From: JAFDVL01 sp031409955
GTDB lineage: Bacteria; Acidobacteriota; Blastocatellia; RBC074
Assembly (NCBI GenBank): GCA_031409955.1
Contig: JANNYF010000152.1
Location: 1-64,000, forward strand
DNA length: 64,000 bases
Direction of reading: 5' to 3'
In this document: piece by piece, positions 1 to 8,623 of the stretch
Position numbering within the stretch: position 1 is the first letter of the stretch
Layout of the letters: every line of letters begins with the position of its first letter
Notes under the pieces: generated by a model
Seen by the model: only the letters and a program-made list of their open reading frames with translations
Databases searched by the model: none
What the model was told of the DNA's origin: nothing
Program-made: the position numbers and the translations under genes

Positions 1-1
1 T

Positions 2-550
2 TTGCCTGTGACAGTCACAAACTGCTCGAACAACTACGGGCCGTATCAGTTTCCCGAAAAATTGATCCCGCTGATGATCCTGAATGCACTGGCGGGTAAA
101 CCATTGCCCGTGTACGGCGACGGGCAGCAAATCCGCGACTGGCTTTATGTTGAGGATCATTGCGAAGCGATCCGGTTGGTTCTGATGCGAGGCCGGGTGG
201 GTGAAACGTACAATATCGGGGGCAACAATCAACCATCGAATTTGGAAATTGTGTATCAGCTTTGTAGCCTGCTGGATGAGTTAGTTGCGCACTCTTCTTT
301 TTTTAAGCCACACGAATCGCTGATTAAGTTTGTTGCGGATCGTCCTGGTCACGACCGCCGCTACGCCATTAACCTTACAAAAATCCAAACGGAACTGGGA
401 TGGCAGCCACGCGAATCCTTAACGACTGGCCTGCGCAAAACCGTCGAATGGTATTTGGCAAATCACGACTGGATCGAGACCATTCAGCGTCAGAACAATT
501 ATCAGCAGTGGTTACAAAATAACTATCAGCAACGAAGAGGAACATCGTGA
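2..550 (+). CDS. rfbB: dTDP-glucose 4,6-dehydratase, C-terminal part (cut by window edge)
   Basis: This is the C-terminal ~180 residues of an extended short-chain dehydrogenase that converts dTDP-glucose to dTDP-4-keto-6-deoxyglucose. The frame is open to the window edge, so the first codon here is internal, not a start. The stretch NCSNNYGPYQFPEKLIPL followed by GDGQQIRDWLYVEDHCEAI is the family's substrate-binding region. The NAD-binding fold and the catalytic Tyr-Lys pair lie upstream of the window. Its stop overlaps the GTG start of rfbA by four bases, so the two genes are probably translationally coupled and supply activated deoxysugar for the polysaccharide locus. rfbC and rfbD are not seen in the window. 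Confidence 0.93.
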   Translation: MPVTVTNCSNNYGPYQFPEKLIPLMILNALAGKPLPVYGDGQQIRDWLYVEDHCEAIRLVLMRGRVGETYNIGGNNQPSNLEIVYQLCSLLDELVAHSSFFKPHESLIKFVADRPGHDRRYAINLTKIQTELGWQPRESLTTGLRKTVEWYLANHDWIETIQRQNNYQQWLQNNYQQRRGTS

Positions 551-1425
551 AAGGGATTATCCTGGCGGGCGGAAAAGGCACGCGCCTCCATCCGTTGACG
601 ATGGCGATCAGCAAGCAGCTTTTGCCCGTTTATAACAAACCGATGATTTACTACCCGCTTTCAATGCTGATGTTAGCGGGGATCAGAGAAATTCTGATTA
701 TCAGTACGCCGGAAGATTTGCCGAGCTTTCAGAAGCTGCTGGGCGATGGCACTCAATGGGGATTAAGTTTTAGCTATGCGGAGCAAAAAGAACCACGCGG
801 TTTAGCCGAAGCCTTTTTGGTCGGGCGGGAATTCGTTAGACAGGAACCAGTTTGTTTGATTCTGGGCGACAACATTTTCTTTGGACACGGATTGCCAGAC
901 AAGCTGAGGAAGGCTGCGCAGTTGACGGATGGAGCATTGGTTTATGCCTACCCGGTACGTGACCCGAAACGATATGGCGTGATCGAATTTGATGAAGAAG
1001 GGCAAGCGTTGAGTATTGAGGAAAAACCAAACCAGCCCAAATCAAACTACGCGGTGCCGGGGATTTATTTTTACGATTCTACAGTGGTAGAAAAAGCCGC
1101 CAGCCTGCAACCATCAGTGCGAGGTGAACTGGAAATTACCGATCTCAACAAACTTTATTTGAGCAATAAGAACCTGCGCGTCGAACAAATGGGACGCGGC
1201 ATAGCTTGGTTGGATGCGGGAACTCACGAATCTTTGATGCAAGCAGCGAGTTTCGTTCAGGCCGTCGAGGAACGACAAGGTATGATGATCTCTTGCCCCG
1301 AAGAGATTGCATATAGAATGGGATGGATTGAGAGTTCACAACTAAGAGAACTTGCTAGTCAGATGAATAATGGATATGGGGGCTATTTATTACACTTAGC
1401 CTATCTGCCTAGCCCACGGACTTAG
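547..1425 (+). CDS. rfbA: glucose-1-phosphate thymidylyltransferase
   Basis: Cytoplasmic nucleotidyltransferase making dTDP-glucose from dTTP and glucose-1-phosphate, the step before RfbB. The N-terminal signature GGKGTRL (residues 8-14), the following KQLLPV (23-28), and the metal/nucleotide-binding LGDNIFFGHG are present, as is WLDAGTHESL toward the C-terminus. The length of 292 residues is normal for the family. The start is GTG, chosen because it overlaps the rfbB stop by four bases and gives the canonical N-terminus MKGIILAGG. The last ~25 residues look less conserved. Base composition becomes AT-richer soon after this gene. Confidence 0.96.
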   Translation: MKGIILAGGKGTRLHPLTMAISKQLLPVYNKPMIYYPLSMLMLAGIREILIISTPEDLPSFQKLLGDGTQWGLSFSYAEQKEPRGLAEAFLVGREFVRQEPVCLILGDNIFFGHGLPDKLRKAAQLTDGALVYAYPVRDPKRYGVIEFDEEGQALSIEEKPNQPKSNYAVPGIYFYDSTVVEKAASLQPSVRGELEITDLNKLYLSNKNLRVEQMGRGIAWLDAGTHESLMQAASFVQAVEERQGMMISCPEEIAYRMGWIESSQLRELASQMNNGYGGYLLHLAYLPSPRT

Positions 1426-1443
1426 TCAATATAGTCGTCCTGT

Positions 1444-2511
1444 ATGTTGAAGGTACTTTTACTCAGTCGCTATGGACGACTTGCCGCTAGTACTCGCTAC
1501 CGGTTTTGCCAATACCTGCCTTATTTAAAAGAGCAAGGGATAGTAGTAACAGAAGCTCCCTTTTTGGATGATGGCTATCTCCGTAATTATTATGCTGGAG
1601 GTAGTCGAACCTCTCCTTCGTACTTATTCAAGGCTTACTCGAAACGATTAGCCCATTTATTTACAGCGGCAACATACGATTTAGTGTGGGTTCATCTGGA
1701 AGCGTTGCCATGGGTTCCCGGATGGATGGAGAACGCTTTGTTGGGAAACCGCACGCCGTATGTCGTGGATTACGACGACGCCTGGTTTCATTGTTACGAT
1801 CAACATCCTTCCTTTTTAGTGAGGGAAATTCTAAAAAAGAAAATTGATCGTGTCATGCGAAAAGCCACACTGGTCGTGGCAGGCAATGAATATATTGCCG
1901 CCAGAGCCGAAGACGCGCAGGCACAGAGAATCGAAATCCTTCCTACCGTCATTGACTTGGCGGGCTACCCGTTGTCGCCACAACCCAACAACGAAGCTTT
2001 CACTATTGGCTGGATTGGCACGCCGCCGACTGTGCGCCATTTGAAAAGCATTCATCCTGCGCTCAAATTAATTTGCCAGGAGCCAACCACACGGGTCATC
2101 GCAATTGGTGATGAATCGCTGAAACTAGACGGGGTGAATTTGGAAGCCAGGCCGTGGAATCAACAAACGGAAGTGCAGGAACTGCAAAGCTTCGATGTGG
2201 GAATCATGCCGCTGATTGATTCTGTCTTCGAGCGTGGTAAATGTGGATTTAAGTTGATCCAATATATGGCTTGTGCGCGCCCAGTTATTGCTTCGCCGAT
2301 TGGAGTCAATCAGCGGATAATCAAAGATGGATACAATGGTTTTCACGCAACAACCACCGAAGAGTGGCTTCAGGCCTTTGGCCGGATTAAGGAGCAGAAA
2401 GAAATCAGAAATGCCCTAGGTCAAGCTGGGCGAGAAGTGGTAGAAAGACACTATTGTTTACAAGTTACTGCCCCCAAATTAGCGAACCTATTGATTAGCG
2501 CAGTTCGTTAG
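1444..2511 (+). CDS. glycosyltransferase, GT4-like
   Basis: Probable cytoplasmic retaining glycosyltransferase adding one sugar to the lipid-linked repeat unit. The 355-residue protein starts with a Rossmann-like MLKVLLLSRYG. It ends with a GT4-type donor-site region in which FERGKCGFKLIQYMACARPV (about residues 260-279) and following residues contain the acidic/Lys/Gly pattern typical of the family. No membrane segment is seen. It lies 18 bases after rfbA and 15 bases before a methyltransferase gene. Codon choice is AT-richer than in rfbA, as is common for serotype-variable polysaccharide genes. Donor and acceptor cannot be told from sequence. Confidence 0.82.
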   Translation: MLKVLLLSRYGRLAASTRYRFCQYLPYLKEQGIVVTEAPFLDDGYLRNYYAGGSRTSPSYLFKAYSKRLAHLFTAATYDLVWVHLEALPWVPGWMENALLGNRTPYVVDYDDAWFHCYDQHPSFLVREILKKKIDRVMRKATLVVAGNEYIAARAEDAQAQRIEILPTVIDLAGYPLSPQPNNEAFTIGWIGTPPTVRHLKSIHPALKLICQEPTTRVIAIGDESLKLDGVNLEARPWNQQTEVQELQSFDVGIMPLIDSVFERGKCGFKLIQYMACARPVIASPIGVNQRIIKDGYNGFHATTTEEWLQAFGRIKEQKEIRNALGQAGREVVERHYCLQVTAPKLANLLISAVR

Positions 2512-2526
2512 ATAAAGCGTGGCGAA

Positions 2527-3357
2527 ATGAAACTGGAAAATATCAACAAAGAAGTTGTGCGAGGATTTGGAGATGAATGGCAACGATTTGACCAGTCACA
2601 AGTAAAACAAGATGAGTTGGAAAGATTATTTGAAGCCTACTTCCATATTTTCCCTTGGACAAGTTTGCCGCCAGATGCGGTTGGCTTTGATTTGGGCTGC
2701 GGCAGTGGAAGATGGGCGAAATTAGTAGCGATGCGGGTCGGACGTTTGCATTTAATAGACCCAAGTGTAGAGGCCTTGAATGTCGCACGCCGCAATTTGC
2801 AAGGACTCAAAAACTGTGAGTTTCACAGTTCCAGTGTTGAGGCAATTCCGCTCGCAGACGAATCGGCAGATTTTGGGTATTCACTAGGCGTCTTACACCA
2901 CATTCCCAATACACAACAGGGGCTCGAACACTGCATCGCCAAACTCAAACCAGGGGCCCCATTTTTGCTTTACTTATACTACGCATTTGATAATCGTCCG
3001 CCTTGGTACAAGGCGGTTTGGAAAGTCAGTGAAGGCGCGCGCTGGGGTGTTTCCAGGCTTCCGATGACACTTAGATATTTGATAAGTCAGGCGCTGGCAG
3101 GATTCTTATATTGGCCGCTTGCCCGCACTTCCTTGCTGTTAGAGAAGCTAGGGTTCAAAGTTGAGACATTCCCTCTTTCAGAATATCGCTATCGCAGCTT
3201 TTATATCATGCGGAATGACGCGCTGGATCGCTTTGGGACACAACTTGAGCAGAGATTCACGAAAACCCAGATTCAACAAATGATGGAGCAGGCAGGATTA
3301 CATAATATTACCTTCAGTAATCGTTCTTTTTGGACAGCCGTTGGGTATAAGAAATGA
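2527..3357 (+). CDS. class I SAM-dependent methyltransferase
   Basis: Predicted methyltransferase with the SAM-binding motif I FDLGCGSGRWAKL near residues 54-66 and the motif IV/post-IV region SLGVLHHIPNT that is typical of the Methyltransf_11 type. The protein has 276 residues. Its C-terminal half, with aromatic and hydrophobic patches such as LISQALAGFLYWPLA, may bind a lipid or sit at the membrane. It probably O-methylates a sugar of the polysaccharide or caps its non-reducing end; the substrate is inferred only from context. Its stop overlaps the start of the flippase gene in ATGA, implying coupled translation. Confidence 0.85.
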   Translation: MKLENINKEVVRGFGDEWQRFDQSQVKQDELERLFEAYFHIFPWTSLPPDAVGFDLGCGSGRWAKLVAMRVGRLHLIDPSVEALNVARRNLQGLKNCEFHSSSVEAIPLADESADFGYSLGVLHHIPNTQQGLEHCIAKLKPGAPFLLYLYYAFDNRPPWYKAVWKVSEGARWGVSRLPMTLRYLISQALAGFLYWPLARTSLLLEKLGFKVETFPLSEYRYRSFYIMRNDALDRFGTQLEQRFTKTQIQQMMEQAGLHNITFSNRSFWTAVGYKK

Positions 3358-4694
3358 ACTTGACGCGCGCTTCGTTTTACTTGGCGGTGACGAATATTGG
3401 CCTTGCCGGATTGACAGCCCTGAACTTCTTTTTCTTAGCGACAAATCTGTCCCCTAAACAATTAGGAGTCTTATCAATCCTGCAAACCATTCCTTCCGTA
3501 GGATTAAATCTGCTGAGTGTCGGTTATAATAAAGCAGTCATATATTATGTAAGTCGCAAGACATTTTCAGTTGAAACAGTTATTGTAAATGGCATAATCA
3601 TTTGTATTGTGCTAGAGCTATTACTTGGTATTGGGTTATTAGGGCTTGGCAATTATTTAAGCGTCTTATTCCCGGACATACAACTTAAGTTACTTTATCT
3701 CGCAGTAGTAAGCACTCCTTCCCAGATTTTTCTGTTTTACTTAGCAGAAGCATGCCTGGCGGCAGAAATGCTGGCGCTTAACATCATAATTCGAGTTATC
3801 CCGCCAACTGTGTATGTTTTGAGTTGTGTGGTAGCTACTATTCTAGGAGTAATAAGCGCCGAGTCGGCGTTCGTTTTCTATCTTCTGGGCATACTGATGG
3901 CAGGTTTGTTAGGGTTAGGCTTGGTAATCTTGAAGTCAAATAACAAGCGGCTATTTAGGCCAAACTTGCAAGCCGCCAAAAGCTGTCTTGGTTTTGGCGG
4001 AAAAGCACAAATGGGCGAATTCGCCCATTATTTGGCCATTCGCCTGGATTTAGTTCTGGTTGGAGCCTGGGTGGGAATGGAAGCTTCTGGTTATTACTCA
4101 ATGGCCTCTCGATTAGGCGAGACCATTTGGTTGGTTGCTTATTCGGCGCAATCCGCCTTATCGGCAAAGGTCGCGCAGGATTTTCAGGCGAGCCTCAGTA
4201 ATAAAGGAAAGCGGCTGGAACGATCTGTGCGATATATGGCTACCGGGAGCTTTTTAGTAGGACTCGGAGTAATAGGTGCCAGCTTTGTTGTCTTCAAATT
4301 CTTTTTGCCACAATATCATCCCTCCTTCTTTTTATTAGTTGCCTTAGCTCCTGGGCAGATTGCATTAGCGCTCTTTCTTCTCTTAATTGCTAATTTAATT
4401 GGCGACGGGTTACCTCTTGTTGCGAAGAAGGTGCGACTGCTTTTATTTGGCTTGTCAGTTATATCTTATCTAACATTGATTCCATTGCTCGGAGCCTTGG
4501 GGGCTGGTTTAGCGACCTCAATCGCTTACATTATTAGCACAATTATTACGGCTATTGTGTTGGCAAAAATGTACCAGATTAAGCTCTCCGCTTTTCTTCT
4601 TTGGAAAAAAGAAGACCGTGAGTTTATTAAATCCTCGCAGCAATCCCTAAGCCGTTACTTGGCGAAGCACCTAAACAAAAAATTTGCCGGATGA
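3354..4694 (+). CDS. polysaccharide/O-antigen flippase, Wzx-type
   Basis: Integral membrane protein of 446 residues with roughly twelve hydrophobic segments, related to the MOP/MATE superfamily of flippases. Members move the undecaprenyl-linked repeat unit across the cytoplasmic membrane. The first segment begins within ten residues of the start (ASFYLAVTNIGLAGLTALNF), and a charged cytoplasmic loop (GGKAQMGEFAHYLAIRLDL) sits mid-protein, as in many Wzx homologues. The gene is clearly AT-richer than asnB downstream and uses many TTA/ATA codons. This fits the usual horizontal exchange of flippase genes with their cognate transferases. No Wzy polymerase was recognised in the window. Confidence 0.85.
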   Translation: MNLTRASFYLAVTNIGLAGLTALNFFFLATNLSPKQLGVLSILQTIPSVGLNLLSVGYNKAVIYYVSRKTFSVETVIVNGIIICIVLELLLGIGLLGLGNYLSVLFPDIQLKLLYLAVVSTPSQIFLFYLAEACLAAEMLALNIIIRVIPPTVYVLSCVVATILGVISAESAFVFYLLGILMAGLLGLGLVILKSNNKRLFRPNLQAAKSCLGFGGKAQMGEFAHYLAIRLDLVLVGAWVGMEASGYYSMASRLGETIWLVAYSAQSALSAKVAQDFQASLSNKGKRLERSVRYMATGSFLVGLGVIGASFVVFKFFLPQYHPSFFLLVALAPGQIALALFLLLIANLIGDGLPLVAKKVRLLLFGLSVISYLTLIPLLGALGAGLATSIAYIISTIITAIVLAKMYQIKLSAFLLWKKEDREFIKSSQQSLSRYLAKHLNKKFAG

Positions 4695-4746
4695 TGCGGG
4701 GCGAGTTGATAAATCGCGGGCTTTACTGAGGCACACGCGATTTACC

Positions 4747-4851
4747 TATAGCGGGTTTCAGTCGAATGAGTAGACTTTATGTAACCCCGCTCAATGTTTA
4801 CAGGAGATTCGACTTTTACAACTTCTACTCGTTCAATCGGAAACCGCTATA
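4747..4851. repeat. 28-bp imperfect inverted repeat with a TATAAT box
   Basis: The spacer between the flippase gene and asnB holds two arms of about 28 bases (4747-4774 and 4824-4851). They are imperfect reverse complements built around TATAGCGG and TCTACTC, separated by about 49 bases. The right arm runs into TATAAT (4849-4854), a good sigma-70 minus-10 box about 25 bases before asnB; no convincing minus-35 was found. The element may act as a terminator for the upstream operon and carry the promoter for the next, or it may be a small transposable remnant. Confidence 0.5.
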
Positions 4852-4877
4852 ATTGAGCAAAATAAATTGGCAATCTC

Positions 4878-6830
4878 ATGTGCGGAATTAGTGGTGCGCT
4901 ACAAGTAAAGAATACGGGGGTTGATTGGCAGGACACGCTGCTGCAAATGGCGGCTGTTATCGCGCATCGTGGCCCAGATGACAGCGGTCTTTGGTTTGAT
5001 GCGGAAGCTGGAATCGGGCTAACGCATCGGCGGCTCTCCATCGTTGATCTTTCGCCCGAAGGTCATCAACCAATGATGTCGGCGGACGGGCGATATGTCA
5101 TTGTTTTCAATGGTGAGATTTATAACTTTGGGAAATTGCGAGTGGAGTTGGACGCGCTCGGACATCGGTTTCGCGGGCATTCGGATACCGAAGTGATGTT
5201 GGCAGCGATTTGTGAGTGGGGATTGGAAGCGGCGGTGCAACGCTTCGTCGGGATGTTCGCCTTTGGGTTGTGGGATCGGCGCGAACAGATGCTGCATTTG
5301 GTGCGAGATCGAATCGGTGAGAAGCCGCTGTATTACGGTTGGGTAGGAGAGGTATTTCTCTTTGGATCAGAACTGAAGGCGTTGCGTGCGCATCCAGCCT
5401 GGTACGGAGAAATTGATCGTGGGGCGTTGGCCCTCTTTATGCGCCTCAGCTATGTGCCGACTCCGTATTCAATTTACAAAGGGATTTATAAATTGGTGCC
5501 GGGGACAATCTTTTCTGTTTCGCTTCGTCAGCGAGAAGGAAAAGTGACGACGTACTGGTCGGCAAAAGAAGTGGCTGAAATGGGGGTTAAGAACCCGTTC
5601 ACTGGCGGTGAAACCGAAGCGTTAACGACGCTCGAAGAACTATTGCGGGAAGCCATTGCCAGACAGATGATTGCGGACGTGCCGTTGGGAGCATTTCTTT
5701 CGGGCGGCATTGATTCCTCGCTAGTCGTCGCATTGATGCAGGCGCAAAGCACTGCGCCGGTCAAGACTTTTACCATTGGCTTTCAAGAAGTAGCTTATAA
5801 CGAAGCGGGATTTGCGAAAGCCGTGGCTGAGCATTTGGGGACGGATCACACGGAACTTTGCGTGACTGCCGCCGAGACGATGGCGGTGATTCCTAAATTG
5901 CCCAGTTTATACGACGAGCCTTTTGCGGATGCTTCCCAAATCCCAACATTTTTGGTCTCGGAATTAACGCGCCGCAAAGTGACGGTGAGTTTGTCGGGTG
6001 ATGCTGGGGATGAATTGTTCGGCGGGTACAATCGGTATCTCTGGAGCAAAAACATCTGGGACAAAGTTGGCTGGATGCCGCGCGAACTCCGAAAAGTGGC
6101 GGCGATGGGCATCACGACGGTGTCACCATCAAGCTGGGATGCGGCGTTTCAGGGGTTGAGTCCTGTGTTGCCGGAGAGATTCAAGCAACGAATTCCCGGC
6201 GATAAGTTGCACAAGTTGGCGGAAGCGCTGGCGGTCGAACACCCCGAAGCAATGTATCGCAATCTGGTTTCGAGTTGGAAGACGCCGACTGAAGTGGTGT
6301 TGCATTCGCGTGAGCCGGAAACGATTTTGACCGACAAAAAGCAATGGGCCGCGTTGCCCGATTTTGTGTTGCGCATGATGTACCTGGATTTAGTGACTTA
6401 TTTGCCTGACGACATTTTGGTAAAAGTGGATCGCGCGGCGATGGGTGTCGGCCTGGAAACCAGAGTACCGTATCTGGATCACCGTGTGGTGGAATTTGCC
6501 TGGCGGCTCCCGCTCTCGCTCAAAATCCGGGACGGCAAAGGCAAATGGTTGCTGCGGCAATTGCTGTATAAATATGTGCCGCCCGCGTTGATTGAACGCC
6601 CCAAGAGCGGCTTCGGAATTCCCATTGTTGATTGGTTGCGCGGCCCTTTGCGGGATTGGGCGGAAGCGTTGATGGACGAGAAACGATTGCAGCAGGAAGG
6701 TTTTTTTGATCCGCCTGCGATTCGCACCAAGTGGAAAGAGCATCTGTCCGGGCAGCGCAATTGGCAATATTATTTGTGGCCGATTTTGATGTTTCAGGCG
6801 TGGCTGGCGGAGAATAAGGTAGTGCAATAA
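4878..6830 (+). CDS. asnB: asparagine synthetase, glutamine-hydrolysing
   Basis: Two-domain amidotransferase. The N-terminal Ntn glutaminase domain begins MCGISGAL, so Cys2 is the nucleophile, and contains HRGPDDSG and FNGEIYNF. The C-terminal synthetase domain has the PP-loop SGGIDSS (about residue 275) and LSGDAGDELFGGYNRY. The length of 650 residues is typical. The known reaction makes asparagine from aspartate with glutamine and ATP. Copies inside polysaccharide loci are often thought to amidate uronic acids or similar sugars, and that role is inferred here from context. No strong ribosome site precedes the ATG, which is fixed by the need for Cys at position 2. Four bases separate it from the next gene. 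Confidence 0.93.
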   Translation: MCGISGALQVKNTGVDWQDTLLQMAAVIAHRGPDDSGLWFDAEAGIGLTHRRLSIVDLSPEGHQPMMSADGRYVIVFNGEIYNFGKLRVELDALGHRFRGHSDTEVMLAAICEWGLEAAVQRFVGMFAFGLWDRREQMLHLVRDRIGEKPLYYGWVGEVFLFGSELKALRAHPAWYGEIDRGALALFMRLSYVPTPYSIYKGIYKLVPGTIFSVSLRQREGKVTTYWSAKEVAEMGVKNPFTGGETEALTTLEELLREAIARQMIADVPLGAFLSGGIDSSLVVALMQAQSTAPVKTFTIGFQEVAYNEAGFAKAVAEHLGTDHTELCVTAAETMAVIPKLPSLYDEPFADASQIPTFLVSELTRRKVTVSLSGDAGDELFGGYNRYLWSKNIWDKVGWMPRELRKVAAMGITTVSPSSWDAAFQGLSPVLPERFKQRIPGDKLHKLAEALAVEHPEAMYRNLVSSWKTPTEVVLHSREPETILTDKKQWAALPDFVLRMMYLDLVTYLPDDILVKVDRAAMGVGLETRVPYLDHRVVEFAWRLPLSLKIRDGKGKWLLRQLLYKYVPPALIERPKSGFGIPIVDWLRGPLRDWAEALMDEKRLQQEGFFDPPAIRTKWKEHLSGQRNWQYYLWPILMFQAWLAENKVVQ

Positions 6831-6834
6831 ACGG

Positions 6835-8010
6835 ATGAAGATCGCGCATATTTCGACGATTGATATGGCGCTCAGTTTGTTATTGCTCAACCAACTGAAA
6901 AGCCTGCAATACAGCGGTTATGAAGTCGTTGGCATCTCTGCCCCTGGCCCGTACTTGGCGTCGCTGGAAGCGGCTGGAATCCGGCATATCCCAATTCCGA
7001 TGAAGCGACAATTCACGCCGCTGGCCGATTTGCTAGTGCTGAAAAACCTATGCGAAGTCATGCGTCGCGAGCGATTCACTATCATTCACACGCATACACC
7101 GAAAGCAGGTTTACTTGGACAATTGGCGGCACGAATCGTAGGCGTGCCGATCATCGTGAACACGTTGCACGGGTTTTACTTTCACGATCACATGCCTGCT
7201 TTCTGGCGCAATTTTTATATTGCCACTGAGAAAATCGCGGCGCGGTGTTCGCATTCGATCCTCTCGCAAAACAGCGAAGACATTCAGACTGCAATTCGTG
7301 AAAAAATCTCTCCGCCAGAGAAGATCAAATATCTCGGCAATGGGATTGATGTACAGCGCTTTGACCGAACTCATTTGGACGAAGCGCTGTTGGAAACAAC
7401 GCGCCGCGAATTGGGATTGTCACGCGAACATCAGGTCGTCGGCTTTGTCGGCAGGCTCGTGCGCGAAAAAGGGATTTTGGAATTGTTCACCGCCGCGCAG
7501 GAAATCTTACGGCACAAACCTGCGACGAAGTTTCTGATCGTGGGGCCGATTGATGACTGGAAAGCTGATGCGCTGACGCCTGCTGCTGCGCGTGAGTATG
7601 GCATCGCAGACGCGTGCATTTTTACGGGCTTGCGCAACGATATGCCCGAATTGTATGCGCTGATGGATGTGTTCGTTTTGCCCTCGCATCGGGAAGGGTT
7701 TCCGCGTGCGCCGATGGAGGCTTCGGCGCTGGGTGTGCCGTGTGTGGTGACGGATATTCGTGGCTGTCGAGAAGCCGTCGAACACGGGCACAATGGATTG
7801 CTGTTTCCGTTGGGTGACAGTCAAGCGATGGCCAAAGCGATTCTGACGTTGTTGGATAATTCACAACTTGCCGGACAACTCGGCACGGCGGGACGCAAGC
7901 TGGCGCTGGAGAAATTCGACGAGCAACAGGTTTTCCAAAAGGTGAAAGCGGAATATATGCGCCTGCTCGAAGCGCGCGGTTTGGTTGTGCCTGAACCTGC
8001 CCTTGCCTAA
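6835..8010 (+). CDS. glycosyltransferase family 4, PglA-like position
   Basis: GT-B type glycosyltransferase of 391 residues. The N-terminal acceptor domain contains TIIHTHTPKAGLLGQLAARI, and the C-terminal donor domain contains VGFVGRLVREKGILEL, PSHREGFPRAPMEASALGVP and GHNGLLFPLGD, all hallmarks of GT4 enzymes. It probably adds the second sugar to the lipid-linked primer made by the phosphoglycosyl transferase encoded directly downstream. This gene-order logic resembles pglA-pglC in protein glycosylation loci. Four bases separate it from asnB. Its own stop lies 10 bases before the ATG of the next gene. Confidence 0.88.
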   Translation: MKIAHISTIDMALSLLLLNQLKSLQYSGYEVVGISAPGPYLASLEAAGIRHIPIPMKRQFTPLADLLVLKNLCEVMRRERFTIIHTHTPKAGLLGQLAARIVGVPIIVNTLHGFYFHDHMPAFWRNFYIATEKIAARCSHSILSQNSEDIQTAIREKISPPEKIKYLGNGIDVQRFDRTHLDEALLETTRRELGLSREHQVVGFVGRLVREKGILELFTAAQEILRHKPATKFLIVGPIDDWKADALTPAAAREYGIADACIFTGLRNDMPELYALMDVFVLPSHREGFPRAPMEASALGVPCVVTDIRGCREAVEHGHNGLLFPLGDSQAMAKAILTLLDNSQLAGQLGTAGRKLALEKFDEQQVFQKVKAEYMRLLEARGLVVPEPALA

Positions 8011-8020
8011 CACGACTCAG

Positions 8021-8623
8021 ATGAAACGAATTTTCGACTTCTTCATTGCTTTGCTGGCGTTGATTGCGTTGTCGCCTGTTTTGGCAATCACGGCGTTGCT
8101 AGTGCGCCTCAAACTTGGCTCTCCCGTCATCTTTCATCAAACGCGACCGGGACTCGGCACGCGGCTGTTTCGACTGCATAAATTTCGCACGATGACCGAT
8201 GCGCGCGATGCGAATGGCGAGCTGTTGCCGGACGAAATTCGGTTGACCTCGTTCGGGAAATTCCTGCGCTCGACCAGTCTGGATGAATTGCCGGAATTGT
8301 GGAATGTCATTCGCGGCGAAATGAGTCTGGTCGGGCCGCGACCGCTGTTGGCCAAGTATTTGGAGCGGTATTCGCCCGAACAATTGCGGCGACACGAAGT
8401 CAGACCGGGCATTACCGGTTGGGCGCAAATCAATGGTCGCAATGCGCTGACCTGGGAGCAAAAGTTCGAGCTGGACGTGTGGTATGTGGATCATCATTCG
8501 CTGGGGCTGGACATCAAAATCCTGGCGCTGACGGTTTGGAAAATTGTTCAGCGCGATGGCATCAATGAACCAGGGCAAGCCACTGCACAGGAGTTTATGG
8601 GAAGTCAGACCCGCCCGCTATGA
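8021..8623 (+). CDS. monotopic phosphoglycosyl transferase, PglC/WbaP C-domain type
   Basis: Initiating enzyme that transfers a sugar-1-phosphate from a UDP-sugar to undecaprenyl phosphate. The 200-residue size is that of the minimal PglC form. One N-terminal hydrophobic re-entrant segment (FFIALLALIALSPVLAITAL) is followed by the family motifs KFRTM, LRSTSLDELPELWNVI with the catalytic Asp-Glu pair, MSLVGPRP and RPGITGWAQINGRN. The ATG at 8021 was chosen over an upstream TTG because it gives the standard N-terminus MKRIFDFF and does not invade the preceding gene. Its stop overlaps the acetyltransferase start in ATGA. Confidence 0.93.
   Translation: MKRIFDFFIALLALIALSPVLAITALLVRLKLGSPVIFHQTRPGLGTRLFRLHKFRTMTDARDANGELLPDEIRLTSFGKFLRSTSLDELPELWNVIRGEMSLVGPRPLLAKYLERYSPEQLRRHEVRPGITGWAQINGRNALTWEQKFELDVWYVDHHSLGLDIKILALTVWKIVQRDGINEPGQATAQEFMGSQTRPL

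Noticed and set aside
7985..8020. Upstream TTG start for the phosphoglycosyl transferase
   Set aside because: It would overlap the preceding gene and add 12 residues not seen in the family; the ATG at 8021 gives the standard N-terminus.
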